Positions 26,486 through 34,417 of a stretch of 64,000 nucleotides of DNA are shown piece by piece. The stretch is taken from positions 1-64,000 of the forward strand of contig NZ_FOZK01000002.1 of assembly GCF_900114435.1 (NCBI RefSeq), read 5' to 3'. Numbering within the stretch: the first letter of the stretch is position 1; each line of letters begins with the position of its first letter. Under the pieces are notes generated by a model. It searched no databases. It saw nothing but the letters and a program-made list of their open reading frames with translations, and was not told where the DNA came from. The position numbers were made by a program, and so were the translations under genes. This DNA comes from Halomicrobium zhouii. GTDB lineage: Archaea > Halobacteriota > Halobacteria > Halobacteriales > Haloarculaceae.

Positions 26486-26566
26486 TAGTGGTGGTTGTAC
26501 CTTTGTACTGGCGTTCGACGTGGCCGGTGCCGTCGAACGTCGGTAAGGCCTTACAACCACCACTAT
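26485..26566. repeat. 82-bp hairpin element with 15-bp perfect inverted ends
   Basis: ATAGTGGTGGTTGTA (26485-26499) and TACAACCACCACTAT (26552-26566) are perfect inverted copies. Inside, GTTCGACG and CGTCGAAC form a second inverted pair. It begins on the last base of the upstream stop codon. It may be a strong transcription terminator or a miniature transposable element; the shared 13-mer at 24021-24033 favours a repeated unit. Confidence 0.7.
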
Positions 26567-26654
26567 GAGACGGCCTGGTCGGTGTGTGATCGTGTATACT
26601 GTGTGAGTGGTTCTTCTGAATTGGTGTTGGAAGAAACGAGACCGCCAACACCCA

Positions 26655-27273
26655 GAAAGCCCTCGGCGGGCTCCGGTCCCGCGGCCCACCTGCGCTCCTC
26701 GCTGTGCTCCGGTGCTTGGTGGACCGGGGTTCCCGGAGCCCGCCTCGCCCTTTCAGTCCACCGTCAGAGCAAGTCGTTCGAAAGGCGCGGAGCGCCTTTC
26801 GTGATGACGAGAGAGCTTCGGTCTCTCGAACCACTCTGACGAGCCCTCGTTCGCTTCGCTCACGAGGACTCCGAGGCCCGCACCGCAGCCCTGCCCTTCC
26901 CCTTCCACGCGAGCGAAGCGAGTGTGGGCTCGAAAGACGAGGTGTGCCGAGTCTTTCGGTGGGTCGGCCGACGAGACGGCCTCCCGGCCGACCGCTGGGC
27001 GGGTGCGGAGCAGTCAGGAAGCGTGATTCGGCGCGGACGCGCCGAATCCGGGGAGGGTTGGTGGACTCAATCGCGAGCGCGTTTTATCGCGCGAGCGATG
27101 CTGTTCCTGGAGGACTGAAAGGGCGAGGTGCGGTCGACGAAGCACGGCGCAGCAAGTACCGGAGCGAAGTCGTTCGAAAGGCGCGAAGCGCCTTTCGTGA
27201 TGACGAGAGAGCTTCGCTCTCTCGAACCACGAGGAACGCAGCAAGCCGCGCGAGTCGAGCGTACCGAGGGCTT
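26655..27273. repeat. structured noncoding repeat element, copy A
   Basis: The element is bounded by GAAAGCCCTCGG (26655-26666) and CCGAGGGCTTTC (27262-27273). It consists of an inverted module (26655-26759), a 64-bp hairpin block (26771-26834), an 86-bp block shared with copy D (26881-26966), a conserved hairpin with GGAC loop (27011-27056) and a forward module (27112-27273) that itself contains a second copy of the 64-bp block (27167-27230, 62 of 64 identical). Frames inside are arginine-rich shadows, so I regard it as noncoding. It separates two convergent genes. Confidence 0.8.
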
Positions 27274-27419
27274 TCGAGGTGGTTTTGGCCTTAGTCACGT
27301 CGGCAATTCGAACCCCACCGATCGCTAACTCCTTGATCTGTACGTTCCGAACCAGAATCGATGGGCGGCGGACGGCACTGGTCGACGACGCGCTCACGGC
27401 GGCCGCAAGGGGGCACGGC

Positions 27420-27845
27420 TTACCAGACCGCTGCGACAGCGGCGCCACCAGCTGTGACCGCGAGGAGCGCCGCCACGAGGGTCCCGACGGCGTTGACGAT
27501 GGCCCGGCGGGGCCGCCCCGTCTCGGCGAGTCGGACGGTCTCGACCGCGAACGAGGAGAACGTCGTGAACGCGCCGCAGAAGCCGACGCCGACGGCGAGC
27601 GACGTCGGACCGACAGGGTCGAGCGACGGCACCGCGACGAGCACGCCGAGGACGAAACTCCCCGCGACGTTCACCGCGAGTGTGTCGACGGTGGTCCGCT
27701 CGACGTACGTGCCGACGAGGTAGCGAGCGACAGCGCCCCCGGCGCCGCCCAGCCCCACGAATACGAACGGGCTACGGAAGTACGCACCGAGCACTACCGG
27801 GTCGAGGACAGACGGATCGAGCGCGAGCGCGCTCACGACAGCCAC
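27420..27845 (-). CDS. crcB: fluoride efflux channel CrcB/Fluc, subunit 1
   Basis: The 141-aa four-helix protein has the Fluc motifs in order: GGAGGAVARYLVG in helix 1, VNVAGSFVLGVLV in helix 2 (pore Asn) and GFCGAFTTFSSFAVET in helix 3 with the phenylalanine box and Na+-site region. Fluc channels export fluoride as dual-topology dimers. Two adjacent genes, as here, usually make a heterodimer with opposite insertion. It overlaps the second copy by 13 bp. I looked for a fluoride riboswitch upstream of the pair and found none. Confidence 0.93.
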   Translation of the reverse strand: MAVVSALALDPSVLDPVVLGAYFRSPFVFVGLGGAGGAVARYLVGTYVERTTVDTLAVNVAGSFVLGVLVAVPSLDPVGPTSLAVGVGFCGAFTTFSSFAVETVRLAETGRPRRAIVNAVGTLVAALLAVTAGGAAVAAVW

Positions 27846-28231
27846 CTCGCGACGACCTGTCCGAGCACGACCGCGAGGAAGCCGAGTGCGTAGTTGCCAG
27901 CCACGTTGGCGACGGCCAGTCGCGGCGACAGCGAGGCGGTCTCGACGGCGAACGTACTGTAAGTCGTGAAGGAAGCGAGGAAGCCGGTCCCGACGACGAG
28001 GCGCGTCTCGGCAGAGAGCGCCGTCGTGAGGCGAGCATCTGATAGCAACGCCCCGAGCGCGAAACTGCCGACGACGTTCACCACGAGCGTGCCGAGGACG
28101 ACACTCGGCACCGAGATGGTGGGAGACGGAAGCGAGACGGTGACGGCGTGGCGGGCGACGGCACCCAGAACGCCGCCGACGGCGACGAGCGCGACCGGCC
28201 GGACCTGCGCTCGGACCTGCGCCTCGTTCAT
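27833..28231 (-). CDS. crcB: fluoride efflux channel CrcB/Fluc, subunit 2
   Basis: This 132-aa partner has GGVLGAVARHAVT, VNVVGSFALGALL and GFLASFTTYSTFAVETASL, the same motifs as its neighbour but with His replacing Tyr after the conserved Arg. The start at 28231 gives the normal family length; an in-frame ATG farther upstream would add a low-quality 82-residue extension. It is the first gene of the pair. Confidence 0.92.
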   Translation of the reverse strand: MNEAQVRAQVRPVALVAVGGVLGAVARHAVTVSLPSPTISVPSVVLGTLVVNVVGSFALGALLSDARLTTALSAETRLVVGTGFLASFTTYSTFAVETASLSPRLAVANVAGNYALGFLAVVLGQVVARWLS

Positions 28232-28372
28232 CGTCCCCAGCGATGGGACGCCCCTACTCGGGGGTTTCGATACCCTGTCGGGTGTCACGCTCCGCGCGGG
28301 GCGGCCGTCCGCGTGCACCCACAGACCTATCCCGAACTGGAGAGTAGCCCGGGCCGACTGGAGGACGATTTC

Positions 28373-29053
28373 GTGACGCGACGACCACGTGCCGACGAGG
28401 CAGTCAAGAAGGTCGTTCGACAGCACTGGAACGGCCGCGCGGAGACGTTCGACGACGCCAGCCACCACGGCGTCCACACCGCCGACCAGCGGGACCGCTG
28501 GCTCGACGTGCTCCGCGAGTGGGCCGGCGAAGACTCACGACGCGCCCTCGACGTGGGCTGTGGCACTGGCGTGATTTCCCTGCTGCTCGCGGAACTCGGC
28601 CACGACGTCGCGGGCGTCGACGTCGCCCCCGCCATGCTCGCGCGGGCTCGCCGGAAAGCCCGGGACGCTGGCCACGCCATCGACTTCTTCCGCGGCGACG
28701 CAGAGCGCCTCCCGTTCCCGGACGACAGCTTCGAACTGGTCACCGCCCGCCACCTCGTCTGGACGCTCCCCGACCCGGAATCGGCACTTCGGGAGTGGCA
28801 ACGCGTCGTCGAACCCGGTGGCCGCGTCGTCCTCTTCGAGGGGTACTGGGACCACGAGGAGCCGTGGGACGAGTACGAGGAAATCCACGGCGACCTGCCG
28901 CTGTACGACGGCCGGCCGCCCGTGACGCTGCGGGAACTCCTGGGCGACGAAGGACTTCGCGACCTCGCGCACGAACCGCTGCAGGATCCGACGCTCTGGG
29001 GACGGGAACCGCACCACGACTATTACGTCGTGGGCGGGACCGTCCCGCGCTGA
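28373..29053 (+). CDS. class I SAM-dependent methyltransferase
   Basis: The 226-aa protein has motif I LDVGCGTGVISLLLAELGHDVAGVD (residues about 58-82), motif II FFRGDAERLPFPDDSFELVTARHLVW and motif III RVVEPGGRVVLFEG, that is a UbiE/type-11 methyltransferase. The N-terminal WNGRAETFDDASHHG is also typical of this group. The substrate is unknown. The GTG at 28373 is preceded by a good Shine-Dalgarno GGAGG (28360-28364) at 8 nt, which decides the start and is notable because most genes here look leaderless. Confidence 0.85.
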   Translation: MTRRPRADEAVKKVVRQHWNGRAETFDDASHHGVHTADQRDRWLDVLREWAGEDSRRALDVGCGTGVISLLLAELGHDVAGVDVAPAMLARARRKARDAGHAIDFFRGDAERLPFPDDSFELVTARHLVWTLPDPESALREWQRVVEPGGRVVLFEGYWDHEEPWDEYEEIHGDLPLYDGRPPVTLRELLGDEGLRDLAHEPLQDPTLWGREPHHDYYVVGGTVPR

Positions 29054-29058
29054 CGACC

Positions 29059-30288
29059 TCACCAGGCGTCGTCGAGCACGCGCTCGATCTCCTCGGCCGT
29101 CGGGTCGAGATCGGCCGGGCCGTTGGCCACGAACGAGTCAGCAAGAATATCCTCGGCGACGGCCGGGAACTCCTCCCGGTCGGGGCCATCGACGTCCCGC
29201 AGACGCGTCGGCAGGTCCAGCGCGCCCCGGACGGCCGTGACCCGCTCGACGACCGCCGCGGCCGGGTCGTCGGCGTCGCCCGCGCCCAGCGCGTCGGCGA
29301 GCAGATCACGCCGGCCCTCGACCTGCTCGAAGAGGTAGCGAAGAACGTGGGGCGCGACGACGGCGTGGGCGTGGCCTTGCTGGACAGCGTACGTGCGCGT
29401 GAGCCCGTGGCCGAAGGCGTGGATCAGCGACAGCGTCCCGTCGCCCGGTCGGGAGATGCCGTACTGGACGAGCAGGAGCCCCTTCAGGACGGGTTTCAGA
29501 ACATCGGTGTTCACACCCTCCTCGCCGAGGCGGAGCAGTCCCGCCTGCATTAGCCCCAGTCCCCGGGCCGCCGTCGCGTCGGTAATTGGTGTCGCCTTCC
29601 CGGCGTACAGCGTCTCGATCCCCTTGTCGAAGCCGTTCATCGCCGACCCCGCGAGGACGTTCCGGGGCGTGGTCGCGACGAGCGCGGGGTCGTAGACGAC
29701 CGCTCGCGGCATCAGCCGAGGGTCACCGATCCCGCCGCTGACCTGTCGGTCGACGAGCCCCCGCTCCTCGTCCGGCGAGGCCGTCACGCCGGCGACCATC
29801 GACAGGTCCGCACCGGCCAGCGTCGTCGGGACGGCGACGATGGGCGCCAGCGACCCGTCGGGGATCGAGACGGTCCCCGTCTCGGCGAGTTCCCGGCCGA
29901 CGGCCTGTGGCTCGCGGTCGTCGACGGCGAGGACGCTCGTCACCTTGGCGACGTCCAGGCTGCTCCCGCCGCCGAGGCTGACGAGGACGTCGGCGTCCGC
30001 CGCTTCCATCGCTTCCATCGCGTCGTAGGCCGTCGAGAGCGTCTTCGCCGGCGTCGTCTCGGCGAAGACCCCGCCCAGTCGGTCGCCCAGTCCGTCTCTC
30101 ACTGGGTCGATGACAGCGGGCGTGTTCCCAACCGTCGACCCGCAGACGACCAGCGCGCGCTCGACGTCGTGGGCGTCGAGTTCGTCACTCAGGTCGGCGA
30201 CCGCGTCGACGCCGTACCGCAGGACTGCGGGGTCGTACTCGAACCGAAACGGATCGTCGCCGTCGCGATGGCTCCCGACTGGGGACAT
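29059..30288 (-). CDS. iron-containing alcohol dehydrogenase
   Basis: The 409-aa protein belongs to the Fe-ADH superfamily. The N-terminal nucleotide-binding part contains DVLVSLGGGSSLDVAK, and the metal-binding part contains NGFDKGIE, HAFGHGLTRTY and QQGHAHAVV, providing the Asp and three His ligands. These enzymes interconvert alcohols and aldehydes with NAD(P)H. It is longer than average and is not the glycerol-1-phosphate dehydrogenase subfamily as far as I can tell, so the substrate is open. It is convergent with the methyltransferase, with a 5-bp gap. Confidence 0.85.
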   Translation of the reverse strand: MSPVGSHRDGDDPFRFEYDPAVLRYGVDAVADLSDELDAHDVERALVVCGSTVGNTPAVIDPVRDGLGDRLGGVFAETTPAKTLSTAYDAMEAMEAADADVLVSLGGGSSLDVAKVTSVLAVDDREPQAVGRELAETGTVSIPDGSLAPIVAVPTTLAGADLSMVAGVTASPDEERGLVDRQVSGGIGDPRLMPRAVVYDPALVATTPRNVLAGSAMNGFDKGIETLYAGKATPITDATAARGLGLMQAGLLRLGEEGVNTDVLKPVLKGLLLVQYGISRPGDGTLSLIHAFGHGLTRTYAVQQGHAHAVVAPHVLRYLFEQVEGRRDLLADALGAGDADDPAAAVVERVTAVRGALDLPTRLRDVDGPDREEFPAVAEDILADSFVANGPADLDPTAEEIERVLDDAW

Positions 30289-30416
30289 TCTTGGCCAGTA
30301 CTACGCGCCCCAGACTGGTATGTCTACGCGGACGCGCACGCCACCAGGTTACCGCTCGTAACCTGCTGTCGGCGACGCCGCCGAATCGTTAACCCACGTC
30401 CCCGCGAACGGTCCCC

Positions 30417-30680
30417 ATGACCTGTCCGTTCCTGGACTACCGCGACTCCGCGGGCGACCGGGCGTTCGACACTGCCCGGGCGTACTGCACCGCCGTAGAT
30501 AGGTTCGTCCAGCCGATGCGGGCCGACGTCTGCAACGACCGGTACGACCTCGACCACGCGAGCGACTGCGAGATATTCCTCGCCCACGAGGACGAACTCG
30601 ACGAAGCCGAACTCGAGGAGGCCGAACTCGACGAAGACGAAACCGGCGGCGAGGAACCCACGGAGGGGTCCGACGCGTGA
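30417..30680 (+). CDS. small four-cysteine acidic protein
   Basis: The 87-aa protein has four cysteines in the first 51 residues (C3, then CTAV, DVCNDRYD and DCEIF) and a C-terminal tail that is nearly all Asp and Glu with a repeated EAELDE pattern. The cysteines could bind zinc or an iron-sulfur cluster. I recall similar short haloarchaeal proteins but no assigned function. A TATA-like GTTAAC lies 26 nt upstream. Its stop overlaps the GTG start of the BKACE gene by 4 bp, so the two are translationally coupled. Confidence 0.65.
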   Translation: MTCPFLDYRDSAGDRAFDTARAYCTAVDRFVQPMRADVCNDRYDLDHASDCEIFLAHEDELDEAELEEAELDEDETGGEEPTEGSDA

Positions 30681-31519
30681 CCTACGACGACTTCCTCGCG
30701 GGCGACCCGCTGATCGTCACTGCGGCGCTGACCGGCGGCGTCCACGGGAAGGAGGCCAACCCCGACCTCCCCGAGACGCCAGAAGAGATCGGGCGGGCAG
30801 CGGCCGCCGCGGAAGACGCGGGCGCCGCCGTCGTCCACCTCCACGCTCGCCGACCGAACGGCGAGCGCTCGTTCGCCACCGAGCGATTCCAGGAGATAGA
30901 CGACGCCGTCCGCCGGCACGCCGAGGACGTGATCATCCAGCACTCGACTGGTGGGACGGGCGCCCCCGCCGAGGACCGCCACCTCCCCCTCCGGACGGAC
31001 CCCGCACCCGAGATGGCCTCCCTCGACATGGGGCCGCTCAACCGCTACGACCACCTGACCAGCGAGAACACCCGCGGGATGGTCGACGCGCTCCACGCGG
31101 AGATGGTCGAACGGGGGATCAAGCCCGAACTGGAGGTGTTCAACGACGGCCACCTCAACGAGGTCCACGGGCTGCTGGAGCGACGCGAGCTCGCCGACCC
31201 GGTGTACGCGACGCTCATCTTCGGCGGCGGCACGCTGACGCCACCCCGGCCCCGGAACCTGCGCAACGCCGTGGACAACCTCCCCGAGGGAGCGCTGTTC
31301 AACACCCTCGGTTTCGGGCGCCACCAGCTCCCCTTCGCGACGATGGGCATCCTCTTCGGCGGGCACGTCCGCGTCGGCCTGGAGGACAACGTCTACTACA
31401 GGAAGGGGGAACTCGCCGAGAGCAACGCGCAACTCGTCGAGCGCGTCGTCCGGGTGGCCGAGGAACTCGGACGCGACGTCGCCAGCCCCTCACAGGCCCG
31501 CGACATTCTGGGACTGTAG
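30677..31519 (+). CDS. BKACE family beta-keto acid cleavage enzyme (DUF849)
   Basis: The 280-aa TIM-barrel protein shows the family marks: VTAALTGGVHGKEANPDLPETPEEI, AGAAVVHLHARRPNGE with the His-x-His zinc ligands, VIIQHSTGG and LEVFNDGHL. BKACE enzymes cleave beta-keto acids with acetyl-CoA to acetoacetate and a CoA ester; 3-keto-5-aminohexanoate cleavage is the founding reaction. The particular substrate is unknown. Translation starts at GTG 30677, overlapping the upstream small gene. Confidence 0.85.
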   Translation: MTYDDFLAGDPLIVTAALTGGVHGKEANPDLPETPEEIGRAAAAAEDAGAAVVHLHARRPNGERSFATERFQEIDDAVRRHAEDVIIQHSTGGTGAPAEDRHLPLRTDPAPEMASLDMGPLNRYDHLTSENTRGMVDALHAEMVERGIKPELEVFNDGHLNEVHGLLERRELADPVYATLIFGGGTLTPPRPRNLRNAVDNLPEGALFNTLGFGRHQLPFATMGILFGGHVRVGLEDNVYYRKGELAESNAQLVERVVRVAEELGRDVASPSQARDILGL

Positions 31520-31540
31520 GTCACCGGCGACGGGGTCGGG

Positions 31541-32485
31541 TCAGTCCCGGTCCACGACTATCTCGGGCAGCTGCGATTCGAGCATCTCGCGGTCTCCCTC
31601 GTACTGGGGCGGCAACTGGAGCGACGAGCCCAGTTCGTCCAGGTCCTCGTCGACGGTGAATCCCGGTTCCGTCGTCGCCACCTCGAAGAGGATGCCGCCG
31701 GGGTCGCGCGCGTACACGGACTCGAAGTAGCGCCGGTCCGTGATCCGTGTCGGTTCGAGTCCGGCGTCGAACAGGCGGTCGCGCCACTCGCTCAGCGGGA
31801 CGTCGCCCGCGCCGAACGCGACGTGGTGGATGGTGCCGATCCCCTCCTTGCCGTACTCGGATTCGCTGTCGAGGATATCGACGACGGCCGGGTCCGCCTC
31901 GCTCTCGCCCGACACCTCGTAACGTACCCGGTCACCCTCCTGGTCGGCCAGGTCGAACCCGAACACCTCCAGCGTCGCCGCGGTGTGGTAGACGCTGGTC
32001 GAGCGCAGCGTCACGCTGTCGAGGCCGCGGACGGCGTACTCGGCGGGAATCGCGTCGGTGGCCGGCGGCCGCGACGAGTCGCTCTCCACGAGTTCGACCC
32101 GGACGCCGTCGTGGTCGCGGAACCGGACGACGGCGTCGCCGAAGCGTTCTACGGGTTCGTCGACGACCACCTCGAACTCGTCGGAGGCCGCGAGTCGGTC
32201 GTACCAGTACTCTGAACTCCCCTCGGGGACGGCCAGCGCCACGGCGCTGGGCTGGGGCTGGCCGACGCGGCCCACCTCGCCCCGCTGGTAGGGGAAGAAG
32301 GTGAGTAGCGTCCCTGGGTCGGCGCTCTCCGACCCGTAGTAGAGGTGGTACATGAACTCGTAGTCGAAGTTCACCGTCCGCTTGACGAACCGCAGGCCCA
32401 GCACGTCGGTGTAGCAGTCGACGTTCGCCTGGGGGTCGCCCGCGATAGCCGAGACGTGGTGGAGACCAGAGACGGGATCCCTCAT
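31541..32485 (-). CDS. ring-cleaving dioxygenase of the VOC superfamily (MhqO-like)
   Basis: The 314-aa protein is a duplicated glyoxalase/bleomycin-resistance fold. The first half starts SGLHHVSAIAGDPQANVDCYTDVLGLRFVKRTVNFD and the second half has GTIHHVAFGAGD and DPGGILFEVATTEPGF, giving paired His and Glu metal ligands. Homologues such as MhqO open hydroquinone or catechol rings during quinone stress. The next gene upstream encodes an MhqD-like hydrolase, which strengthens that reading. The two genes are 2 bp apart. Confidence 0.82.
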   Translation of the reverse strand: MRDPVSGLHHVSAIAGDPQANVDCYTDVLGLRFVKRTVNFDYEFMYHLYYGSESADPGTLLTFFPYQRGEVGRVGQPQPSAVALAVPEGSSEYWYDRLAASDEFEVVVDEPVERFGDAVVRFRDHDGVRVELVESDSSRPPATDAIPAEYAVRGLDSVTLRSTSVYHTAATLEVFGFDLADQEGDRVRYEVSGESEADPAVVDILDSESEYGKEGIGTIHHVAFGAGDVPLSEWRDRLFDAGLEPTRITDRRYFESVYARDPGGILFEVATTEPGFTVDEDLDELGSSLQLPPQYEGDREMLESQLPEIVVDRD

Positions 32486-32487
32486 CG

Positions 32488-33171
32488 TTACGGCGACCCC
32501 CGTTCCGGCGCTCTCCGTTCTGGTTCCCCTTCGAGGAGACTGGTGAGCCTCTCGCCGGCGGCCGCGAGGTCCGCGTCGCTCACGCCGTGGCCGTCCCCCT
32601 CGTCGATGCGTTCGGTGACGTCGCCGCCGAGCCGCTCGAAGACGGTGGCCGTCTCGCGGAGTCGTTTGGCGGGGACGTGCGGGTCCTCTGCGGTCCCGCT
32701 GACGAGAACCGGCGTGCCGTCGAGGGACCGCTCGCCCCGATACTGGTCGGTGTCGATATCGGGGCCGACCAGGCCGCCGCTGGCCGCGACGAGGCCGCCG
32801 TACCGCGTCGGATCGCGGGCGGCGAACTCGCTGACGAGGCAGGCGCCCTGGGAGACGCCGAACAGCAGTATTCGGTCGGTGGAAATTCCCGCGCCGTTCG
32901 CCTCTGCGACGGCGTCGTCGATGGCCTGCAGCCCCGACGACAGCCAGGGCTCGTTCGACTCGACGGGCGCGAGAAACGAGTTCGGGTACCAGCGGTTTCG
33001 CTCGGCCTGCGGCGCGAGGAGCGCCAGGCCGTGCCGGTAGAACTCGTCGGCGAGACGAACGACGCTGTCGGCTGTCGCCCCGCGGCCGTGAACGAGCACC
33101 GCGGCGGCGTCGGCCGCACGGAGCGGCGCACCGGCCGTCACGAGGGATTGATTCTGGTGCGGCCCGCTCAC
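32488..33171 (-). CDS. alpha/beta hydrolase (phospholipase/carboxylesterase type, MhqD-like)
   Basis: The 227-aa protein has the oxyanion segment VLVHGRGATADS, the nucleophile elbow FGVSQGA with S107, an Asp in SGTAEDPHVP and the catalytic His in GDGHGVSD, so the triad is complete. This is the carboxylesterase family that includes MhqD, encoded with MhqO-type dioxygenases in bacteria. It starts at GTG 33171 with a Shine-Dalgarno GGAGGTG about 8 nt upstream. It is first of the two-gene operon. Confidence 0.82.
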   Translation of the reverse strand: MSGPHQNQSLVTAGAPLRAADAAAVLVHGRGATADSVVRLADEFYRHGLALLAPQAERNRWYPNSFLAPVESNEPWLSSGLQAIDDAVAEANGAGISTDRILLFGVSQGACLVSEFAARDPTRYGGLVAASGGLVGPDIDTDQYRGERSLDGTPVLVSGTAEDPHVPAKRLRETATVFERLGGDVTERIDEGDGHGVSDADLAAAGERLTSLLEGEPERRAPERGSP

Positions 33172-33247
33172 GCGCGCTCACCTCCCTGGAACCTGGGTGG
33201 TGTCTGTGAAATCATGGTTGATGACGTCTCTATGGTCGCCACTGCCT

Positions 33248-34342
33248 TCAGTCACCGCCTCCGTCGGTGATGCACTCGGGCTCTCCCGCGCGTTCGTCTC
33301 CACCGTGCCTGTTCAGCTCCGACGCCCGCGGACTCTCACCGCCGTGGGGCGTCTCGCGCTCGTGGACCGCCAGCGCGTGGACGGACTCCGTCGCGTCGTC
33401 GACGACCAGGGCCTCCCCGGGTTCGCTCGGCGTCCGTTCGGCGAAGGTCCCGTCCATGTAGGCGGGGCGAGCCGCCGCCAGCGCCTCCCAGTCGGCCCGG
33501 TTCGTCAGGCGGTGGGCGACCAGCAGGTCGGCCTGCGAGTGAGCCACGTCGGGGAGCGCGCTCGGTCGCTGGGTCGCGGCGACGAGGCTGACGCCGGGCT
33601 GTCGGCCCCGGGTGAGGAGCTGTCTGAGCGAGGGCGCCGCCACCCCGTCGAACAGGACGTGGGCCTCGTCGACCAGCAACCAGGGGAGAACGTCCAGCGC
33701 GCCCGCGACGCGCGCTCTGTAGAGGGACTCGGCGACCGCGGCGACGACGGTGTTCGTCGGTGCGCGGCCCAGCCCTGCGCAGTCGAGGACGGTCGGGCGC
33801 TCCGTCAGGTGCCGTGGCGCGAGCGCGTCGCCGCCGAAAACCCGCCACTGGGCGGCCGTGCGGAGGTGGTTCGCGGCCGCGCGGCAGGTCGCAGTCGCCG
33901 CGTCCGCGTCGTCGACGTACTCCTGCATTCCGGCGAGCGTCTCCTGCTCCGCCGCGGCCCGCCAGACGAGCGATCCGGGCCCGCTCTTCGGATCCAGTCC
34001 CACCAGGCGACACCACTCCCGGGGTGCGAGCGCGTCCGCGGCGACGCGCGGTTCGACGACGCGGGCCGAGACGGGCGGCCGCTCCAGCGTCCGGAACGCA
34101 CCCATCGGGTCGACCACGACCGGCGCGACGCCGTCGGCGCCCGTCAGCGCCTCCGCGAGCACCCCGAGCGTGTAGGACTTCCCCGACCCGCGCTTGCCGA
34201 CGACCAGGCCGACGTGGGGCCGGTCGAGGTCCAGTTCGACGCGCGCGCCGTGGCTCCCGTCGCGGGCCCGGTAGTGACCGAGCAACCCGGCCGGTCTGTT
34301 TTCCCCGTCCCCGGTTTCCCCGCCGCGTCCGATGACGACCAT
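33248..34342 (-). CDS. HerA/FtsK-like ATP-binding protein
   Basis: The 364-aa P-loop ATPase has Walker A GKRGSGKS (residues 49-56), Walker B LPWLLVDEAHVLF and the sensor SLVAATQRPSALP, the pattern of HerA-type translocases. The leading LDRPHVGLVVG segment is also typical. HerA proteins translocate DNA, usually with the nuclease NurA, but no NurA is adjacent. The last 40 residues are low complexity. It is divergent from a membrane-anchored Ig-like protein. Confidence 0.8.
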   Translation of the reverse strand: MVVIGRGGETGDGENRPAGLLGHYRARDGSHGARVELDLDRPHVGLVVGKRGSGKSYTLGVLAEALTGADGVAPVVVDPMGAFRTLERPPVSARVVEPRVAADALAPREWCRLVGLDPKSGPGSLVWRAAAEQETLAGMQEYVDDADAATATCRAAANHLRTAAQWRVFGGDALAPRHLTERPTVLDCAGLGRAPTNTVVAAVAESLYRARVAGALDVLPWLLVDEAHVLFDGVAAPSLRQLLTRGRQPGVSLVAATQRPSALPDVAHSQADLLVAHRLTNRADWEALAAARPAYMDGTFAERTPSEPGEALVVDDATESVHALAVHERETPHGGESPRASELNRHGGDERAGEPECITDGGGD

Positions 34343-34417
34343 ACCGGGGCTGGCCCCGGCTTCCCACTTGAACCCTCGTCCGGGCCTTTATCAGTCGGGA
34401 CGGGGCCAGACCGGGCC

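Noticed and set aside
26704-27294. Possible protein-coding frame through repeat element A
   Set aside because: The frame is interrupted in meaning by hairpins, is Arg/Ser-rich, and the homologous copies B and D do not keep it open in the same frame.
28232-28330. Fluoride riboswitch upstream of the crcB pair
   Set aside because: The conserved GGNGAUGG-type opening and pseudoknot elements are not found in the leader.
33197-34417. An upstream extension of the Ig-like protein frame
   Set aside because: It is antisense to the HerA-like gene, and the short version from 34418 has a sensible N-terminus and membrane helix.
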